Assembly: GCA_050084515.1 (NCBI GenBank)
Contig: CM114272.1
Location: 34,100,001-34,164,000, forward strand
Source: Blasia pusilla
Lineage: Eukaryota > Marchantiophyta > Marchantiopsida > Blasiales
Length of the DNA: 64,000 nucleotides
Direction: 5' to 3'
In this document: positions 24,597-37,728 of the stretch, piece by piece
Numbering within the stretch: the stretch's first letter is position 1
Layout: every line of letters begins with the position of its first letter
Notes under the pieces: model-generated
Told to the model about the DNA's origin: nothing
The model's database searches: none
The model's input: the letters and a program-made list of their open reading frames with translations, nothing else
Translations under genes and position numbers: made by a program

Positions 24597-25441
24597 TCTA
24601 TAGGAGGATGGACTCATAGGCGAGGGCTCCCGAAGCTTGACATGTGTACTTTTTAGAAGGGCTTGGCAGTGACATGTGTCCTTTGGGGATGTGCCTGGGA
24701 CTACATGTGTTCCACTTCTCAAGCGTTTGTTCTTCTCACAAGTTTTATAAGGGGGTGCTATGTAGTTTGAATGTGTACATCCACTCCCACACTTTCAAAT
24801 TCCCACTCCTTGATTTTAAATACCACTACCCGTCTTTTAAGGATGCGGTTTTTTAGGGCCTTTAAGAATTTGGCTATTTGGGCCGTTGATCTTAATGGCA
24901 TGGCAGGTTTACCTGCACCAGTCTAGGGTTTTGACACCAGAGTTGACATGCATTTAAACTTTTGGAGTACAGCAAAACACTGTCACATTTGAAGGTCATT
25001 TCCGGAAAGACTCGCATTCAGAAAGACTCACATTCATAATATTGATATGTGAGGCTTGGAATGCATTTGTTTCCATTTGAAATTTCAATTTCCACATATA
25101 GGAAAGTAGTCCTAATCTACCATTTTGCATTTTCTATTGCATTGCTAGCTTTCTTTTGCAAAAGTAACTTTAGGCCTGCTACTTCTCTTACAATACTACT
25201 ATTGATCAGCTACAGTTTGGAGTGTAGAGTTGTATTCCTCTACTACTCACCAAACTATACATGTTTTCACATGTATTCGAGCTAGGAGAGAGGGTTTTCT
25301 GATTTCTACTCCGACCTCATATTTGGAGGTATCTACATTCACAACATCTGAGATCTCCATATCTGTTGTTTCCAAGTCCAAAGTACATGTAAAATGTCTC
25401 AAGCCGAGAGTGAGAAGTAACACTCCTTTCTGGTGCAAGAA

Positions 25442-25836
25442 ATGACACAACGACGCACACCGATGAAATCAACACAAGGCAAGGGAATGATGGGAGTGAA
25501 GAAGGAGCCTCAACCTTACTCCTCTAAAAAGCACTATGGTGTTAAGGACCCCGACATTACATCATCACTTGGACTGCAAGGTCCGACTCACTAGGTGATT
25601 TGATTAGGCTACAGTCGAACCCGAATCTTGCTGTAGGGGAGGCTCCTTCAGAACCCGTAAGCGTGGTATGGGGAACTAGGCTTACATCATCACCAATAAT
25701 CTTTGGCGATGCTAGGAGGGACAGTATTCCCTCATCATCAGGCCCGTATAGCCAACCAATTGAAGCACGAGGTGATGGCTTGCCCAAGCCTGTGCAATCT
25801 GTGGAGTATCACTTGAGGTCAAAATCAAAACGTTAA
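25442..25836 (+). pseudogene. Helitron 1 accessory protein remnant
   Basis: Starts MTQRRTPMKSTQGKG and shows SKKHYGVKDPD, aligning start to start with the Helitron 2 accessory protein at 51,831 (MATRITAKKSTQGRG...SKKHYGVKSPD). It stops after about 50 codons; a continuation in another frame runs to 25,836 (ending VEYHLRSKSKR). Function unknown. Both Helitrons carry it upstream of Rep/helicase, so it belongs to the family and is not a one-off capture. Confidence 0.6.
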
Positions 25837-26429
25837 TTCAAAAGTTATGAACCTCCCCCTCATATGAAGAGTGTTAGCTCTCAAGAGTACATTCCTGAAC
25901 CTGTACTTTGCCCTTAAGGAGTTGAAGTCCACTATTGTGAGCAGAATTCAGACGATTCTACTCGAAGTTATCAAAGTAAAGAAGTAAAGATGCATCCGAG
26001 AGAGGCCAAAAGGAAAGGGAAGTCCCTGCAGGTGTTTCTAAACTTCAAAGTAAATATGTAAGCTTCAAGCTTATGACGCAAAGCCTGTAAATCAATGTGT
26101 ATTTGCCTATTTATGTAATCAATCAGGTTGCTCTTACAGGATTTGAATCTGATATATTTACGAATGTTCTACTCACCTACCAAAGCAAATCAACAAATGT
26201 GAACAATCGTTCCTAGAAGCAAAGAAAAATTTGTTAGCAAGCGCAAAGGGCCAAGGTAGAATGCGTGAATTTGCATTTGTGTAGAGGGCACAAAACAACA
26301 AACAAGCTATGGATTGATCTGATAGACCTATGCATGTCTGCAAAACCTTGCTGTAAAATCAGAGCACACAGAACCTTGCTGTAATATCAGAGAACGAGAA
26401 AATTTGCTGTAAAATCAGAGAGTATGAGG

Positions 26430-27330
26430 TCGGGCGCGCTCAAGATGAGTGACTATAACAGAGAGAAGTAGCGCAAATGGGCTGGCAGTGAGGGTTGGGC
26501 CGTGAGCATGAGCATGAGCACGGTAAGCACAGCGAATAGCGCAAGCATGAGATCAGGGCTGCAAGCTCGTCCACGATGGCAGGTGGCAAGCGATAGACCG
26601 GGGATGAGAGCAGATGGCGAGCTCGACTTCGAGCGCGATCTTTATTTGGAGCGCCGGGACAAACACACAGTGGCCATCTTGAGTGCGACCGTAGGGAAAA
26701 ACACGGACGTCGAGAGCATGCCTAAAGTTACAGTTGAGACCAAGGCGTCAAGCGCAAGCAAGAGTATTGAGTGCAAGGAGTCGAGGGAAAACGTAGGATC
26801 AAGCGCAGGGCGAAGGCGAAGCACGTTGAGCAAGGGAGGCGGACAAAAAAATCCAAGGAGCCGCGAGCTCTAGGATGCAAGAGAGGGAAGGAAGAGTGCG
26901 GACATGGGCGAGAGACACATGCGCAAGCTCCAGCTTGCGAGAGAGGCGGGCAAGGCCGTGGCGCGAGTTTCGGCTCACGAGAGAGGGGAGGGGAGCAAGA
27001 GAGGCGAGCAAGGCCGACGCGCGAGCTCCTGCTCGTGAGAGAGGGGAGGGAGAGCAGTTAGTGCCGAGAGCACCCTCTCGGAAGCAGTAGGAAATGAGGG
27101 TGTGGCGGGTCCTCCCGCCTCCTGTTTGCCTGCACCTGGCGCCGCATGCTAGGCGTGCGGCGTTGCTTTGCCCCGCAGTAGATTGAATGTCCCGATCTAC
27201 ATGACCTAGATCAGACGGCCGATCTACCTTGTACGCCCATGGCCGTCGGATCTGACCGAGCCGCATCTTGTGGTCAGGATGGAAAAAATCCCACGGCCCT
27301 AAAATTTTCCCCCATCCCCCCTCCCTCCAA
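26430..27330. repeat. GC-rich purine-biased segment of the Helitron 1 leader
   Basis: Imperfectly repetitive GAGCGCGAGCTC / GAGAGAGGCGGGCAAGG stretches give overlapping open frames on both strands, none recognisable. It occupies the same place as the minisatellite in Helitron 2 (53.2-53.9 kb) and, like it, ends with inverted CGGCC...GGCCG motifs (27,212-27,258). Confidence 0.5.
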
Positions 27331-27826
27331 TTTAACCCCCAAAATTTTTTCCCTAATCCTTTCCTCAATATTTCCCCTAATCCCTTCCCCAAACTTTTTA
27401 CCCATTTTATAATTTTTCTTTTACCTATTATTTTTATTTAGAAAATGAAACCTTGTTTTTGTCCTTACTAGAGAACCCATATGGTAAGTTGTTAGAGATT
27501 GTAACATTTATTCTTTTATTCAATTTGTTCCTATACTCACTAACGTTTGATGCTAATGTGTTCAACAAATTAGTGCACTTGCATGTTAACATGATGGAAG
27601 ATTCCGCCCTTCATGACATCACCAATTTACCTCTTACGCATCGACATATTCAAATATCTTATACCCAAATCAATACAATCTCTTCGAAGTATGTAAGTTG
27701 GAGAGATTTTTCTATGCATGCACGGATATGAAACACATTAATAGTGATATATTTTGTGTGTTTCTCGAGATTCACTGAGAGAGTTTTTAATTATTTTGTA
27801 ACTTTTGTATGTTTCTTTGGTTGTAG

Positions 27827-30800
27827 ACTTCCTCTTCCTGAAAATCCAACAGATTTTGGAAAGGTACTCGGTGCAGAGGGACAAAAAATAAATCGAGCTT
27901 TACGTGCTCAAAAGTTGGTAGGTCGAAAGAAACAACTACCTCATGTACTCATTCAATCATCACCAACGTATGTTCTACCTATGGCCCATACATCTTCTCT
28001 CCCAAAAGATATTTGGTATGCATACTAAATTCAATTGGTACTATTTGATAATAACTTTTTTCTTTGCAAGATTTTCTACAGGCTTCTTATTCCCTCGAAT
28101 CCCATTTCTATACGTGATTTCCGAAAGGTGTTGTGGGGGGGGGTCACAAAAATGAAAACAACTTATTCATGCGGAGACTTTAGCACTTAAAAAGACAAAA
28201 AAAAGGAAAGCAATACATGGACATGATTCCTCTACCTTATTTGTTCAAATCATTAATGATGCTCCACCTACTATGATGGAGGATAATACAAGGAACACTT
28301 TCAATACAATTGCAAGGTATGTTGTCTCTCGGTATGCTTCATATTTCATGAACTTCTTTTGTTACAAAGTTAGAAATTCTGATTCTGATTTTTTTTCTCA
28401 GGCCTATGACTCATGAAAATACTTATGAGATCCCCAATGATGATTTCCAATTACATAGTATGGCAAGATTTATTGAGATCGATTCTATTCTTCCCATGGT
28501 CGAGCCTCCTATACACATATCACCAATACATGATTTATGTAACATGATATATGCTACAGAAGATATGTACATTACGGAAGCTCATCAACCTATTAATAAT
28601 GCTCCAAGTATTATTGAGGATATATCTATTGGGCAAGATGACAATGTTATCAACAACCGCTGCACGACTCACACTTCTAAGGTATCTACGCATGTAAGTC
28701 TTATAGTTGTTCAGCAAGCTTCTTCAACACGTGATGGATTAAACCTTCCAACTGAGAATGTTCACTCACCAACGCAGAATGTTGGCATAGATTTGAAAGT
28801 CAATAGATCACTCAATCTTGTACGAATTTGAAAGTTCAAGGAGAGCGATATAAAAAAAGTTAAGATTACGAGGAAGTATCAACCTTGTGACCGGTCGTCA
28901 TACTATTGGTTCTATGACAAAAATATGCCCTTCATGCTATACCCTACATTGGAAGTGTGAAAAGGTGAAGAGTACAAGGTTTCAAAACTCACCTTTTGGT
29001 ATGTGTTGTGATCATGGAAGAGTACAACTTCCGCTCTTGAAGGATTTTCCTCCATTTTTGAAATTATTGATCTTAGGTGCTGGAGCTCAAAGTCTTCATT
29101 TTCTTTCCTAGGCTCGAGCTTATAATTGTGCTCTTCAATTACCATCTACTGGAGCCTAAGTTAGGGAGGAAGTGGGTGGCACCGGACACTTTTGTATTCA
29201 AGGTGGAATCTATCATTGTATCAGATCTTTGCATCCTATTGAGGGGATTCATCCACAATTTTCTCAAATATACATTCATGATACTGAGAATGAATTGGAA
29301 AATCGAGGAAGGGTTATGTCAAATGATCTTCGACCAAAGATCTTAACATGTCTACAAGATATGTTATATGAATATAATCCTTATGTGAGGATATTTCGAC
29401 AATTAGCGTTTGAAGCAAGTGGTCCTAATCTTCGTATCATTCTAAAGGCAAGTAATCAAGGACTGAATTCCAAACGTTACAACTTACCAGTTGCATCCGA
29501 GGTTGCTGCAATCTTACCTGGTGATAGAAGTGAACATGTTGACTCGAGAGATATTATTGCCCAATTACATGAAGGAGGAGTTAGTCATATTTCAGATCTA
29601 AATGAAGCATATGTTCCATTCCATTTTGTTCTATTATTTATTTATGATGAAGCAGGTTGGCATCGTGGAATACCACTAGGAACATTTTGCGAGGACAGAA
29701 CAGTCAATGTTCCTACTATAATGGATGGAGCGCAGGAAGGATTAGATGATTGTAGTGAGGAGGAAAGAATTGATGATGACATTCCATGTGAATGAAGGAA
29801 GAAGAGGGTTACTGCTCTACAGTTTGCCTCATTTCGACTACAAACGCGTGTTGGTGCTGAAGATGATAATCGAATGTTTTGTTTTGGTGGTCTTACTCAA
29901 CAATATATGGTTGATATTTATGCCACTGTAGAGATGCAATGATTCTCTTGGGTTTGATTAAATAAAAAAGAGTTGTGAGCTGAATTATATCAATGTGTAA
30001 ATGATGCCATGTATCAAAACGACGAAAATGGAGCAAGGTTTGGGAGACAAATTGTATTGCCTTCTTCTTTTAGTGGAGGTTCACGTAATATGCATCTATA
30101 TATATCAAGATGCAATGGCCATTGTAAGACACATCGAAAAACCTGATTATTTTCTTACAATGACATGCAATCCGAAACGGGAGGAGATCACATCCGCACT
30201 ATTACTAGGTCAATAACCTACAAATAGACCATATTTGGTTGTTAGAGTTTTTGAAAAGAAGAAAAGAGCATTAACTTCAAGGCTCATTCTTAAGAAGAAT
30301 ATCTTGGGTAGGGTTGTAGGATGCATCCATGTGATTGAATTCCAAAAAGAAGTTTACCACATGTACACATTTTGATTATTCTAGGTCTTGAGAATAAGCC
30401 ACGCTCTACATGTGATTATGATGATATAATATCAGCTGAGATACCTAATGCTAACACTCATCCAAGACTTCATTCTACTATAGCTAATTGCATGCCTTAT
30501 GGTCCATATGGACAACTTAATCCAAATACTCCATGCATGGATAAGGAAACAAAGAAACGTACCATAGGCTATTCCAAGCCATTTGCAACCATGACTACGG
30601 AGAATGAGGACGGTTATCCAATTTATCGAAGGTATGCGTGGAATCTATGCCCAAATTTAATGTTTTTTTGTCTCGCCATAATTTATAGTTAAAAAAATAG
30701 ATTTTTTAATATTTTTTTCCTTTTCCTTACGTCGCAGGTTGGATTATGGAGTTAAGATAATAAAGCGCGATCAAGCTTTGGATAATCGTTGGGTTGTTCT

Positions 30801-30900
30801 TTATAATCCTTTATTATGTACTTTCATATCAATTTGGAGATCAACAATACCATTTCTGCTGTGAAATACTTATATAAATATGTATGTAAGGGATCAGATG
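27827..30900 (+). pseudogene. Helitron 1 replication initiator (Rep) region, degenerate
   Basis: N-terminal exons begin after acceptors (27,827 and 28,083) with LPLPENPTDF and similar basic segments. The Rep body shows TKICPSCYTLHWKCEKV (zinc-binding-like), GGIYHCIRSLHP, YIHDTENELENR, LNSKRYNLPVASEVAAILPG, DYFLTMTCNPK, and the HUH motif remnant LPHVHILIILG near 30,360. The Tyr-bearing end lies near 30,850-30,900 out of frame. Compared with Helitron 2 it has at least six stops and several indels, including a run of ten G near 28,133. It cannot make a working Rep. Confidence 0.85.
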
Positions 30901-31549
30901 CCATCTCATTTAAGGTGTCAAATGATCCAACCACGTTCACGAAAATGGATGTTAGTGATGAAACCTCACACTATCTTGATGCAATGTAAGCATTCTTTGT
31001 TTCTTTTCTTTTTCATCATTTCAAACATTTCGGAACATGACTAAAACAATCTATTCTATACTAATCTATTTTTATCCACATTACTATTTTCTATTATATC
31101 TAGATATATTTATTCTTTTGAGGCATGCTGACGACTTTTCAAGTTCAGCTTACATGTTGAACATCCAAGTATTGTAAGATTGGTATTTCATCTTCCGGAG
31201 ATGCAAACAGTATTCTTCAACGATCACAATAGTGTAACAGATATTCTACAAAGAAACAGGGAGACAACTCTTACACAATGTTTTACAACTAATTGTTTGG
31301 ATTCCTCAACACGACAATATCTGTATTTGGATTTTTCTTCCTATTATCGTTGGAGCAATAAAAAATGGATTCGTAGAATTCATAAAAGAAATGGTTGTGG
31401 TCATCCGATTGGTCTCTTATATCTAACACATCCAAGTATAATTGTTTCCAATCAACATAGTGTTAAACCCTCTTCAAGTTTATTTTCACGCATTTTCAAA
31501 CTATGACTTTTATATATTTATTTCTTTACATGTGTGTTTGTGTAGGTGA

Positions 31550-34500
31550 AGGAGAACGCCATTGGTTACGGTTGCTACTTCATCATATTCGAGGTGCAAC
31601 TACATATGAGTACTTGAGAACTGTGGATGGAGTCTTATATCCAACCTTCAAGGAGGCTGCTATTCAAATGGGTATTCTTGAGGATGATAGGGAAGTATAC
31701 TCATGCTTCCAAGAAGCATGCGAAATCCGCACAGGTCGTGCGCCTCGTCAACTATTTACGGTTATTTTGGCTTATGACACACTTGCTCGACCTGCTGAAC
31801 TGTGGAGTCAATTTCTTATCCCGCTTATAGATGATATCCTCTATGAACAACGTGAGGTAATTTCTGTTTCTTTTTTCCTTTCATGTATATTTTCTTTCTT
31901 TCTTCTATTAATCGACTTATTTCATGAATTGTGGGATCTATGCAGAAAACGAAGATTCTTGACCTTTCCCCCAATGGTTTGAAATACCACACTATTGGAA
32001 GTCCATTATCATTTACAAGATCAAGGAAAGAGACTATCGAATTTCTCAGATATGCCCCAAGATGATTTCCATGCTCAATCTTCATATTTGTATTTGGAAG
32101 CAGAAGAGCTCTTTTATGATCAAGACTCATTATATGAATAGGCTAGGTTAGGAGAGGAGAGTTTGAATGATGGACAAAGATTGATTTGGAACACTATACA
32201 TGATAATCTTGACAACATCATTGCCAGAAATACTACACAAACTTCCAAAATGTTCTTCATTGACGGGCCAGGTGGAACTGGGAAAACCTTCTTATAAAAT
32301 CTTCTTCTTGCAAGTGTACGAGGTGCTGGAGGTATAGCTTTAGATGTTGCTTCATCGAGGATAGCTACTTTGTTGTCAGATGGAGGACGTACTGCGCATT
32401 CCCGCGTCAAGATTCCAATCAATGTAGATGAAAACTCTACTTGCAAGTAAGTGTCTACTCAATTCATTTATTTGCATGTCCATTTACGAGTCTAATACGT
32501 TGCCTATAAGTATACTAATATCTTTGAATGTTTTTTGTAGTTTACCAATTAATAGTAAAGTTGCATGCTTAATTTGAAGGGCTTGGCTTATCATATGGGA
32601 TGAGGCACCTATGACCCAGAGCAATTTATTCGAGGTTGTTAATCGGTCCTTCCAAGATATCATGGGCGTAGTATTTGAAGACTTACAAAATATTCTTTTT
32701 GGTGGTAAATTAATCATCTTTGGTGGGGATTTTCGGCAAGTCTTGCCTATAGTTTGTCACGGAGATTGTCCAAAAATTATTCAAGCTACATTAAAGAGGT
32801 CATCTTTATGGTCTCATATGAAGGTGATGAAACTTATAACGAATATGAGGGTTCAAAATTTGGAAGTGAACATGCGTGAACAACAACAAGCGTTTGCAAA
32901 TTGGTTATTGGAGGTGGGAGAGGGTGGTGTACCTTTGGAAGCTCACTTGGGAGATGATTTTATAAAATTGCCAAAATGATATTGTCGCGCCCCTACTCTC
33001 CTTGAACGTCAATCTTTAGTGTTGCGGAAGCGTATGTTCAGTAGGTCACGAACTCCTCGCTGATCTGCACCCAAACACGCACTCTCGTTAGTCAGGTCTA
33101 GGCCAACCAGCGTTCCAATCCACCGAGTCCTCAACTCGGCGTCTCATCAAGCTCAACCTTCCTTAGTTCCTAGTTTCCAAAACATGGCAAGTCCTTCAAG
33201 ACTTGGAACAGACTTCTTGGATAGTCCAGGGATCTGAAACGGCACTTGCGCGCCTAGCGATCCCAATTGTTCAACGGTCCTCGGGTGAGTTCCGAACCGA
33301 GACCCAAGTAATTGAGTCGCGGGATGGAATCCAAGAGGGATGTCTAAAATCGCCTCAATGGACTTGGTGCAGGTTTTCCAACCCAACCCCCAAACTCGCG
33401 TTCCGTCCCATGCCCTTGAGCCGGCCCGCGGCGCCCAAAGTGGGGTTTGGGTTCCAAGCACTCTCGGAGACCTTCCCCCTCACTAGTACTTCTGGGGTTC
33501 TCCAATAACCCCTCCCCTTTGGGAAAAGAGGGTCGGGCCCTTCATTGTGGCCCTCAACCCGACTCCACTTACAATCATTTTCGGGTTGTTTCTCGGCCTC
33601 TGCTTATGCGTTTGCAGCGATATTTGGTGCGTTTGGACCGGCTCTCCATAAGCTTTCCAACGCACCCTTATTTGTTCCAAACGCATCTTGGAGCTAAAAT
33701 TTATGGCCATAAATACAGTCAGAAACTCTCAAACGCTAGTGGCGTTCCAAATCCGGATCTTTCCTTTGGCAACCCACTTCCTAGACTCGACTTCTTTCAA
33801 GTCTCATTCCGCGTTTGGTCCAGGTTTCTCAGTCGCGACCATAACATCTGAAACGCGACTCCTCGCTTGCGTCTCGTCTCTTGTCTCCTCTTTGAGACAA
33901 CTCCAACGCGCAAACCATCTTAGCGTGAGCCCACTAATGTTCCGATGTTCCGCTTGGCACTTGTTTGGTCATGAGGGTCGCGACAGATATGGTGACCAAG
34001 AGTAAGAAAATAAGTGATCTTATTGACACCATGTATGGAAATGATTTTGAAAAGTTTCGTGACATCAACTTTTTGAGAGATACAACAATTCTTACACCAA
34101 AAAATTGAGATGTTGATGACATCAATGCTGAAGTCATATCTCGATTTTATGGAGAGGTACTTTTGGTTTTCCAATGCTTTAAATATGAATTTGGAGATGG
34201 GTTTTTTTAATTTATTCTGCATTGAAGTGTATATCATCTTCTAAGTTATGTTTTTTCTAAGCAGGAACGTACTTATCTCAATGTTGATTCCATTCCAGAT
34301 GAGGGAATGAGTCATGTGTACCCCACAGAATTCTTAAATACATGCTTACCTTATGGGTTGCCACCACGTCGTCTATGCTTGAAAATTGGTTCACCCATTA
34401 TGCTCTTACGAAACTTGAACGGTTCAAAGGGACAAGCTAAATGAACCCGATTGGTGCTTCGTGGATTCATGCAACATGTCATTGATGCGGAAATCATAAT

Positions 34501-34803
34501 TGGGAGGAATACGGGAGATTGAGTGTTTATCCCACGTATCCCATTGATTGCATCAGAGTCCGGTTTACCTTTTGATTTACGTAGATTTCAATTTCCTATT
34601 CGTCCTACTTTTGCCATGACTATAAATAAATCTCAAGGTCAAACTTTAAAATTTTCGGAATTTACTTACCTACATCAACATTTCTTCATAGTCAATTATA
34701 TGTTGCATTATCAAGAGTAGGACAAAGAAATGAAATTCATATCACGCTAGGAAATGAGGCCCATTCAAATGAAAAAGGCCATTTCACACGCAATGTGGTG
34801 TAG
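31550..34803 (+). pseudogene. Helitron 1 PIF1-type helicase region, degenerate and interrupted
   Basis: Encoded EGERHWLRLLLHHIRGATTYE (31,546) through Walker A GPGGTGKT (32,267-32,292), Walker B LIIWDEAPM (32,587-32,613), [21 protein letters not shown] (34,617-34,646) to RNVV near 34,800. Stops follow the Walker A block, others occur in the body, and the 1003-bp LTR at 32,983-33,985 splits it. Exon borders match those of Helitron 2. Confidence 0.85.
32983..33985. mobile_element. Solo LTR, 1003 bp, inside the Helitron 1 helicase
   Basis: Begins TGTCGCGCCCC and ends GGGTCGCGACA (TG...CA with an inverted TGTCGCG/CGCGACA terminus) and is flanked by a perfect 5-bp duplication GATAT (32,978-32,982 and 33,986-33,990). 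There is no internal coding region, and the interrupted helicase reads on across it. This is the footprint of an LTR retrotransposon reduced to one LTR by recombination. It is not the LTR of the gypsy element at 1.9-7.1 kb. Confidence 0.9.
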
Positions 34804-34879
34804 AAAGAAATTCTTTAATAAAAAACGTGTTTTCATATCGGTATCTTCATACCCGTGCATCGCAAGGGCACCTTACTAG

Positions 34880-35450
34880 TGGAATGAAATGGAGGTAATT
34901 CCTCGACCTTCGCTTTTGCGGGGTAATCTTTGACATCCCCTAATATTCATAATATTCATAGAATGGGACAGTCATATAACAGTTCCTTCATTATCGTATA
35001 AATAAAACACACAATTATGGCTGATATTTTAATTGATGGCCACGTGGCAAATATACTTGAATATATGTACGAAACGCCAAACAGGATGTCATCGTTCTCT
35101 ATATTTGAACCTTTATGATATTAAATGTAAACTATCGGAACCCTTGCACGACAAACGGATACAGTCGAGATCGGCGGAACGAATTATTTCCCCTGAAGGA
35201 TCATCCATCCACCCGGGAAAAGCACTCAGGGTCCCGGGAGGGAGAGAGAGAGCATAAGAATATGGCGCGGATTGGTCGGAGCCGAGGGTCCAGAAGCAGA
35301 AGTCGCCACTGTGTGGATGTTCTTGTATCAGGTTTGGGTTTGCTCGACGATTCTCGTCCCCTTTCCGCTGCCAGTGCGAGGAAGCGGTAAAGCCGTCAGT
35401 CAGCACTGCACTGAGGTGTAAGACGCGAAGCCACGCGAAGCGGAGGGGAT
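34880..35450. other. Upstream region of COR413
   Basis: No other gene. Long open frames here on both strands overlap the promoter and first exon and have no recognisable domain. A short GA-rich run lies near 35,240. Confidence 0.4.
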
Positions 35451-35453
35451 GCG

Positions 35454-35460
35454 TATAAAA
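35454..35460 (+). promoter_or_regulatory. TATA box of COR413
   Basis: TATAAAA in the context GCGTATAAAAGGCG, 149 bp before the COR413 start codon. Transcription would begin near 35,485-35,495, giving a leader of about 115-125 nt. Confidence 0.65.
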
Positions 35461-35608
35461 GGCGTAGGTCCTGGATTCGAAGCTAGGCAGCAGATAATTT
35501 TCGACGACCGCAGGGATTTCAGGTCTCAGAGGGTGATCACTACTCCGAGAGCAACAATAGCACCAAGAGCAACCAACCTTGTGCGGTAGGCAGTGACACA
35601 GACCGAAA

Positions 35609-37728
35609 ATGAGGAGTTTGTTGGAAATGATCGAGTCCGTCCGCTTAGACGACGGAATGGGGGCCGATCTGAAGACGATTTTCGCTGCCAGTGTCAGTTT
35701 GGGAGCACATCTCTCGGTGGCAGTCGGAAACGCCTTCGGTAGCGGAAGCGTTTTGACATGGTTGGGATGCGCGGCTGCCATGTAAGCAATCTTCTCCATC
35801 TTCTCGTTAAATGATCAGGCAGAGCTCCGTGTAGCAACGAGAGCCGGGCTCAGTCGCCACGGTCATTTAACTAGGACAGACTCTGCTCAAATGTACGTTC
35901 TGCATCTTAGATCAATTTCTGTGTGTACATAGCGAGCCAATGATGTCGCTGATGCAGGCTTGTCGGCCTTCGCTAGTCGTCGAGACTGTCACCTTGTTGC
36001 CTGTAGACAGCCTAGCCTTGGACCGGGGGCCTTTTGCGAGAGATGTGTGAGACGAATAGAAGTGAACGGTATGGAGACCAAGATTCTGTTCCGTGTTGCA
36101 GATCTCCTTCATCTGTGGCCTTGTAGGTCAGAGTCGTTTGCGCGTATGCCGACATGGATTTTCACTTGGAGCTGAGTCAGAAGGAGTCACAGTTGTCTCT
36201 GCGGAAGGATAGCGTTCGGGCAGGGCATACGATACGGGAGAGAAATCAGCTCGTTGGGTAGATTTTGATCATGGACGGAATCGGAGACTCGACGGGTATG
36301 GTGGGTAGTCGGTTCGATCTGAAGCCCGAAGTTCCTAGCTTGTTCATTGGATAGGCCAGAGCTGCTGTGCACACATCAGGATGGAGGCGATGTCTTCCTC
36401 ATCCTCGTCTGCTTGGCAATCGTCAGGAAATTTTCCAGACGTTTGGCTTTTGACCGAGGGCGAAATACATGACTCGTCGGAGGTGCTAGGTAGTCCATCG
36501 ATATGACTCCCGAAGCTCCGAGCTTGTCCATAAGTCCACTGGTTTCATAGATTATCGAGGCTATGTTGCTCGCATCGTCGTGTTTCACAGCCGTCAGTAG
36601 CATTCACCTTGGACTAAATCGATGCGTAGGGGAAATGGTAGTCCATCGATCTGATGCCCGACGCCCCGAGCTTATCGGTGGGGTTGCACACAGCTTTCGC
36701 ACGTCATCGAGTGTATGTTACTTGCATCGTCGTGAGCTTTGCAGTCGTGACGGAAAGCTGAGAAGTGTTGGGAATTCTCTGCGGTCCTCGCTCCAAGCTG
36801 TTGAGGTGGTTTCCCGCTTTTTCCCAGTTGGGAATTCCTTGGGAACGATTGTCATAGGATTGGCCACGGTTGATGACTGCAAAAGTCATAACTCCGAACG
36901 CCTCCTTCGCTCATTAATTCGGGCCGAATCAGTTTCTGACGGGACCTGACGAGTCTTTTATCTCATGGAGTATAGAATCCCAGTCGTCCTAAGGATTACA
37001 GGTCTTGCATCTTTTGATGGACTTACCTGACAATTTTTCCTGTGTTGCAGATATCTGTTCATCCTCGACCGCGTGAACTGGACGACTAACCTTTTGACAG
37101 CACTGCTGGTTCCCTACATGTTTCTCAATCTTCCAGGAATACTCCTGAGATACATTCGGTATGCACGCACTCTCTGCGATGAAGGATTAGCTTCCTCTTG
37201 AACACTATTTACTCTCAATTTTACCAGGTAATGACATCTTTCTTGTAGCATTCGGGATTTCCTAACGCGACGGATCCGATCTCATGGAAAACTTGTCCTG
37301 TCTTGGATTTGCAGGTCGGACTTTGGATTGTGGGTTGCGTTTATCGCTGTGGTTCTGCGCCTCTTCTTCCCCCAGTATTTACCTCGTAAGTCCCTCGTTT
37401 GACAACGCACACGCATTCGGTTTCCTGAGTGCAGTCCGGATACCTTCGACGCACAGTTTTCCTTACCTGGTGTGGACTCTCTGTTGTTGTAGATCACGCG
37501 GAGCTGCCAGCCTGTTTGATCTTGCTCCTGGTGACGGCTCCCATGACCCTCGTTGATATCCGCTTCACTCTCCTCGGACGGATAATCAGTTTAGCCATCG
37601 GTTTGTACCTTTTGTACGAACACATTCAGTCTGCAGGGGGATTTCGCAAGGCGTTCGTCGAACACGGAGTACCTGTCACCATCGGCATCATCGTGCTGTT
37701 CTTGGCTCCTGCCTTGCAGTTTATCTAG
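35609..37728 (+). CDS. COR413-type cold-regulated membrane protein
   Basis: Multi-pass protein of the plant cold-regulated 413 family, linked to cold and stress acclimation in plasma membrane or plastid inner envelope. Four exons by eye: 35609-35781, 37051-37158, 37315-37385, 37493-37728, all GT-AG, 588 nt, 195 residues, usual for the plasma-membrane subgroup. Family signatures are YLFILDRVNWTTNLLTALLVP across the exon 1-2 join, LWVAFIAVVLRLFFPQYLP, ELPACLILLLVTAP, YLLYEHIQSAGGFRKAF and a hydrophobic C-terminus ending LAPALQFI. Five to six membrane segments are visible (about residues 47-64, 70-91, 97-113, 122-137, 145-160, 177-194). The short N-terminus lacks an obvious plastid transit peptide, favouring the plasma-membrane type (inference). 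Start: first in-frame ATG after the TATA box. The 1269-bp intron 1 carries internal repeats. No damage is seen. Confidence 0.93.
36289..36700 (+). repeat. Diverged tandem repeats in COR413 intron 1
   Basis: A block GGTAGTCCATCGATCTGATG followed by CCCGAAGCYCCGAGCTTGTC occurs three times, at 36304-36345, 36489-36529 and 36637-36678, each followed at a distance by CATCGTCGTG-like sequence. Period is about 150-185 bp. The repeats are old and diverged; their role is unknown. Confidence 0.6.

Larger units (their letters stand above)
24597..34879 (+). mobile_element. Helitron 1, autonomous type, degenerate
   Basis: Rolling-circle transposon of about 10.3 kb. The 3' end is clear: hairpin CCCGTGC-ATC-GCAAGGG, then CACCTTACTAG at 34,869-34,879, followed by T. 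The 5' end is proposed at TCTATAGGAGGATGG (24,597, after A); it is less like the Helitron 2 start and is the weak point, though it gives nearly the same length (10,283 against 10,147 bp). Contents in order: accessory ORF remnant (25,442), N-terminal basic exons (27,827-28,320), Rep domain (28,400-30,900), helicase (31,500-34,803). The coding frame has many stops and shifts, and a solo LTR interrupts the helicase. Confidence 0.75.

Noticed and set aside
35113-35799. 228-codon minus-strand frame over the COR413 promoter and first exon
   Set aside because: It is antisense to an exon that is clearly COR413 and has no recognisable domain.
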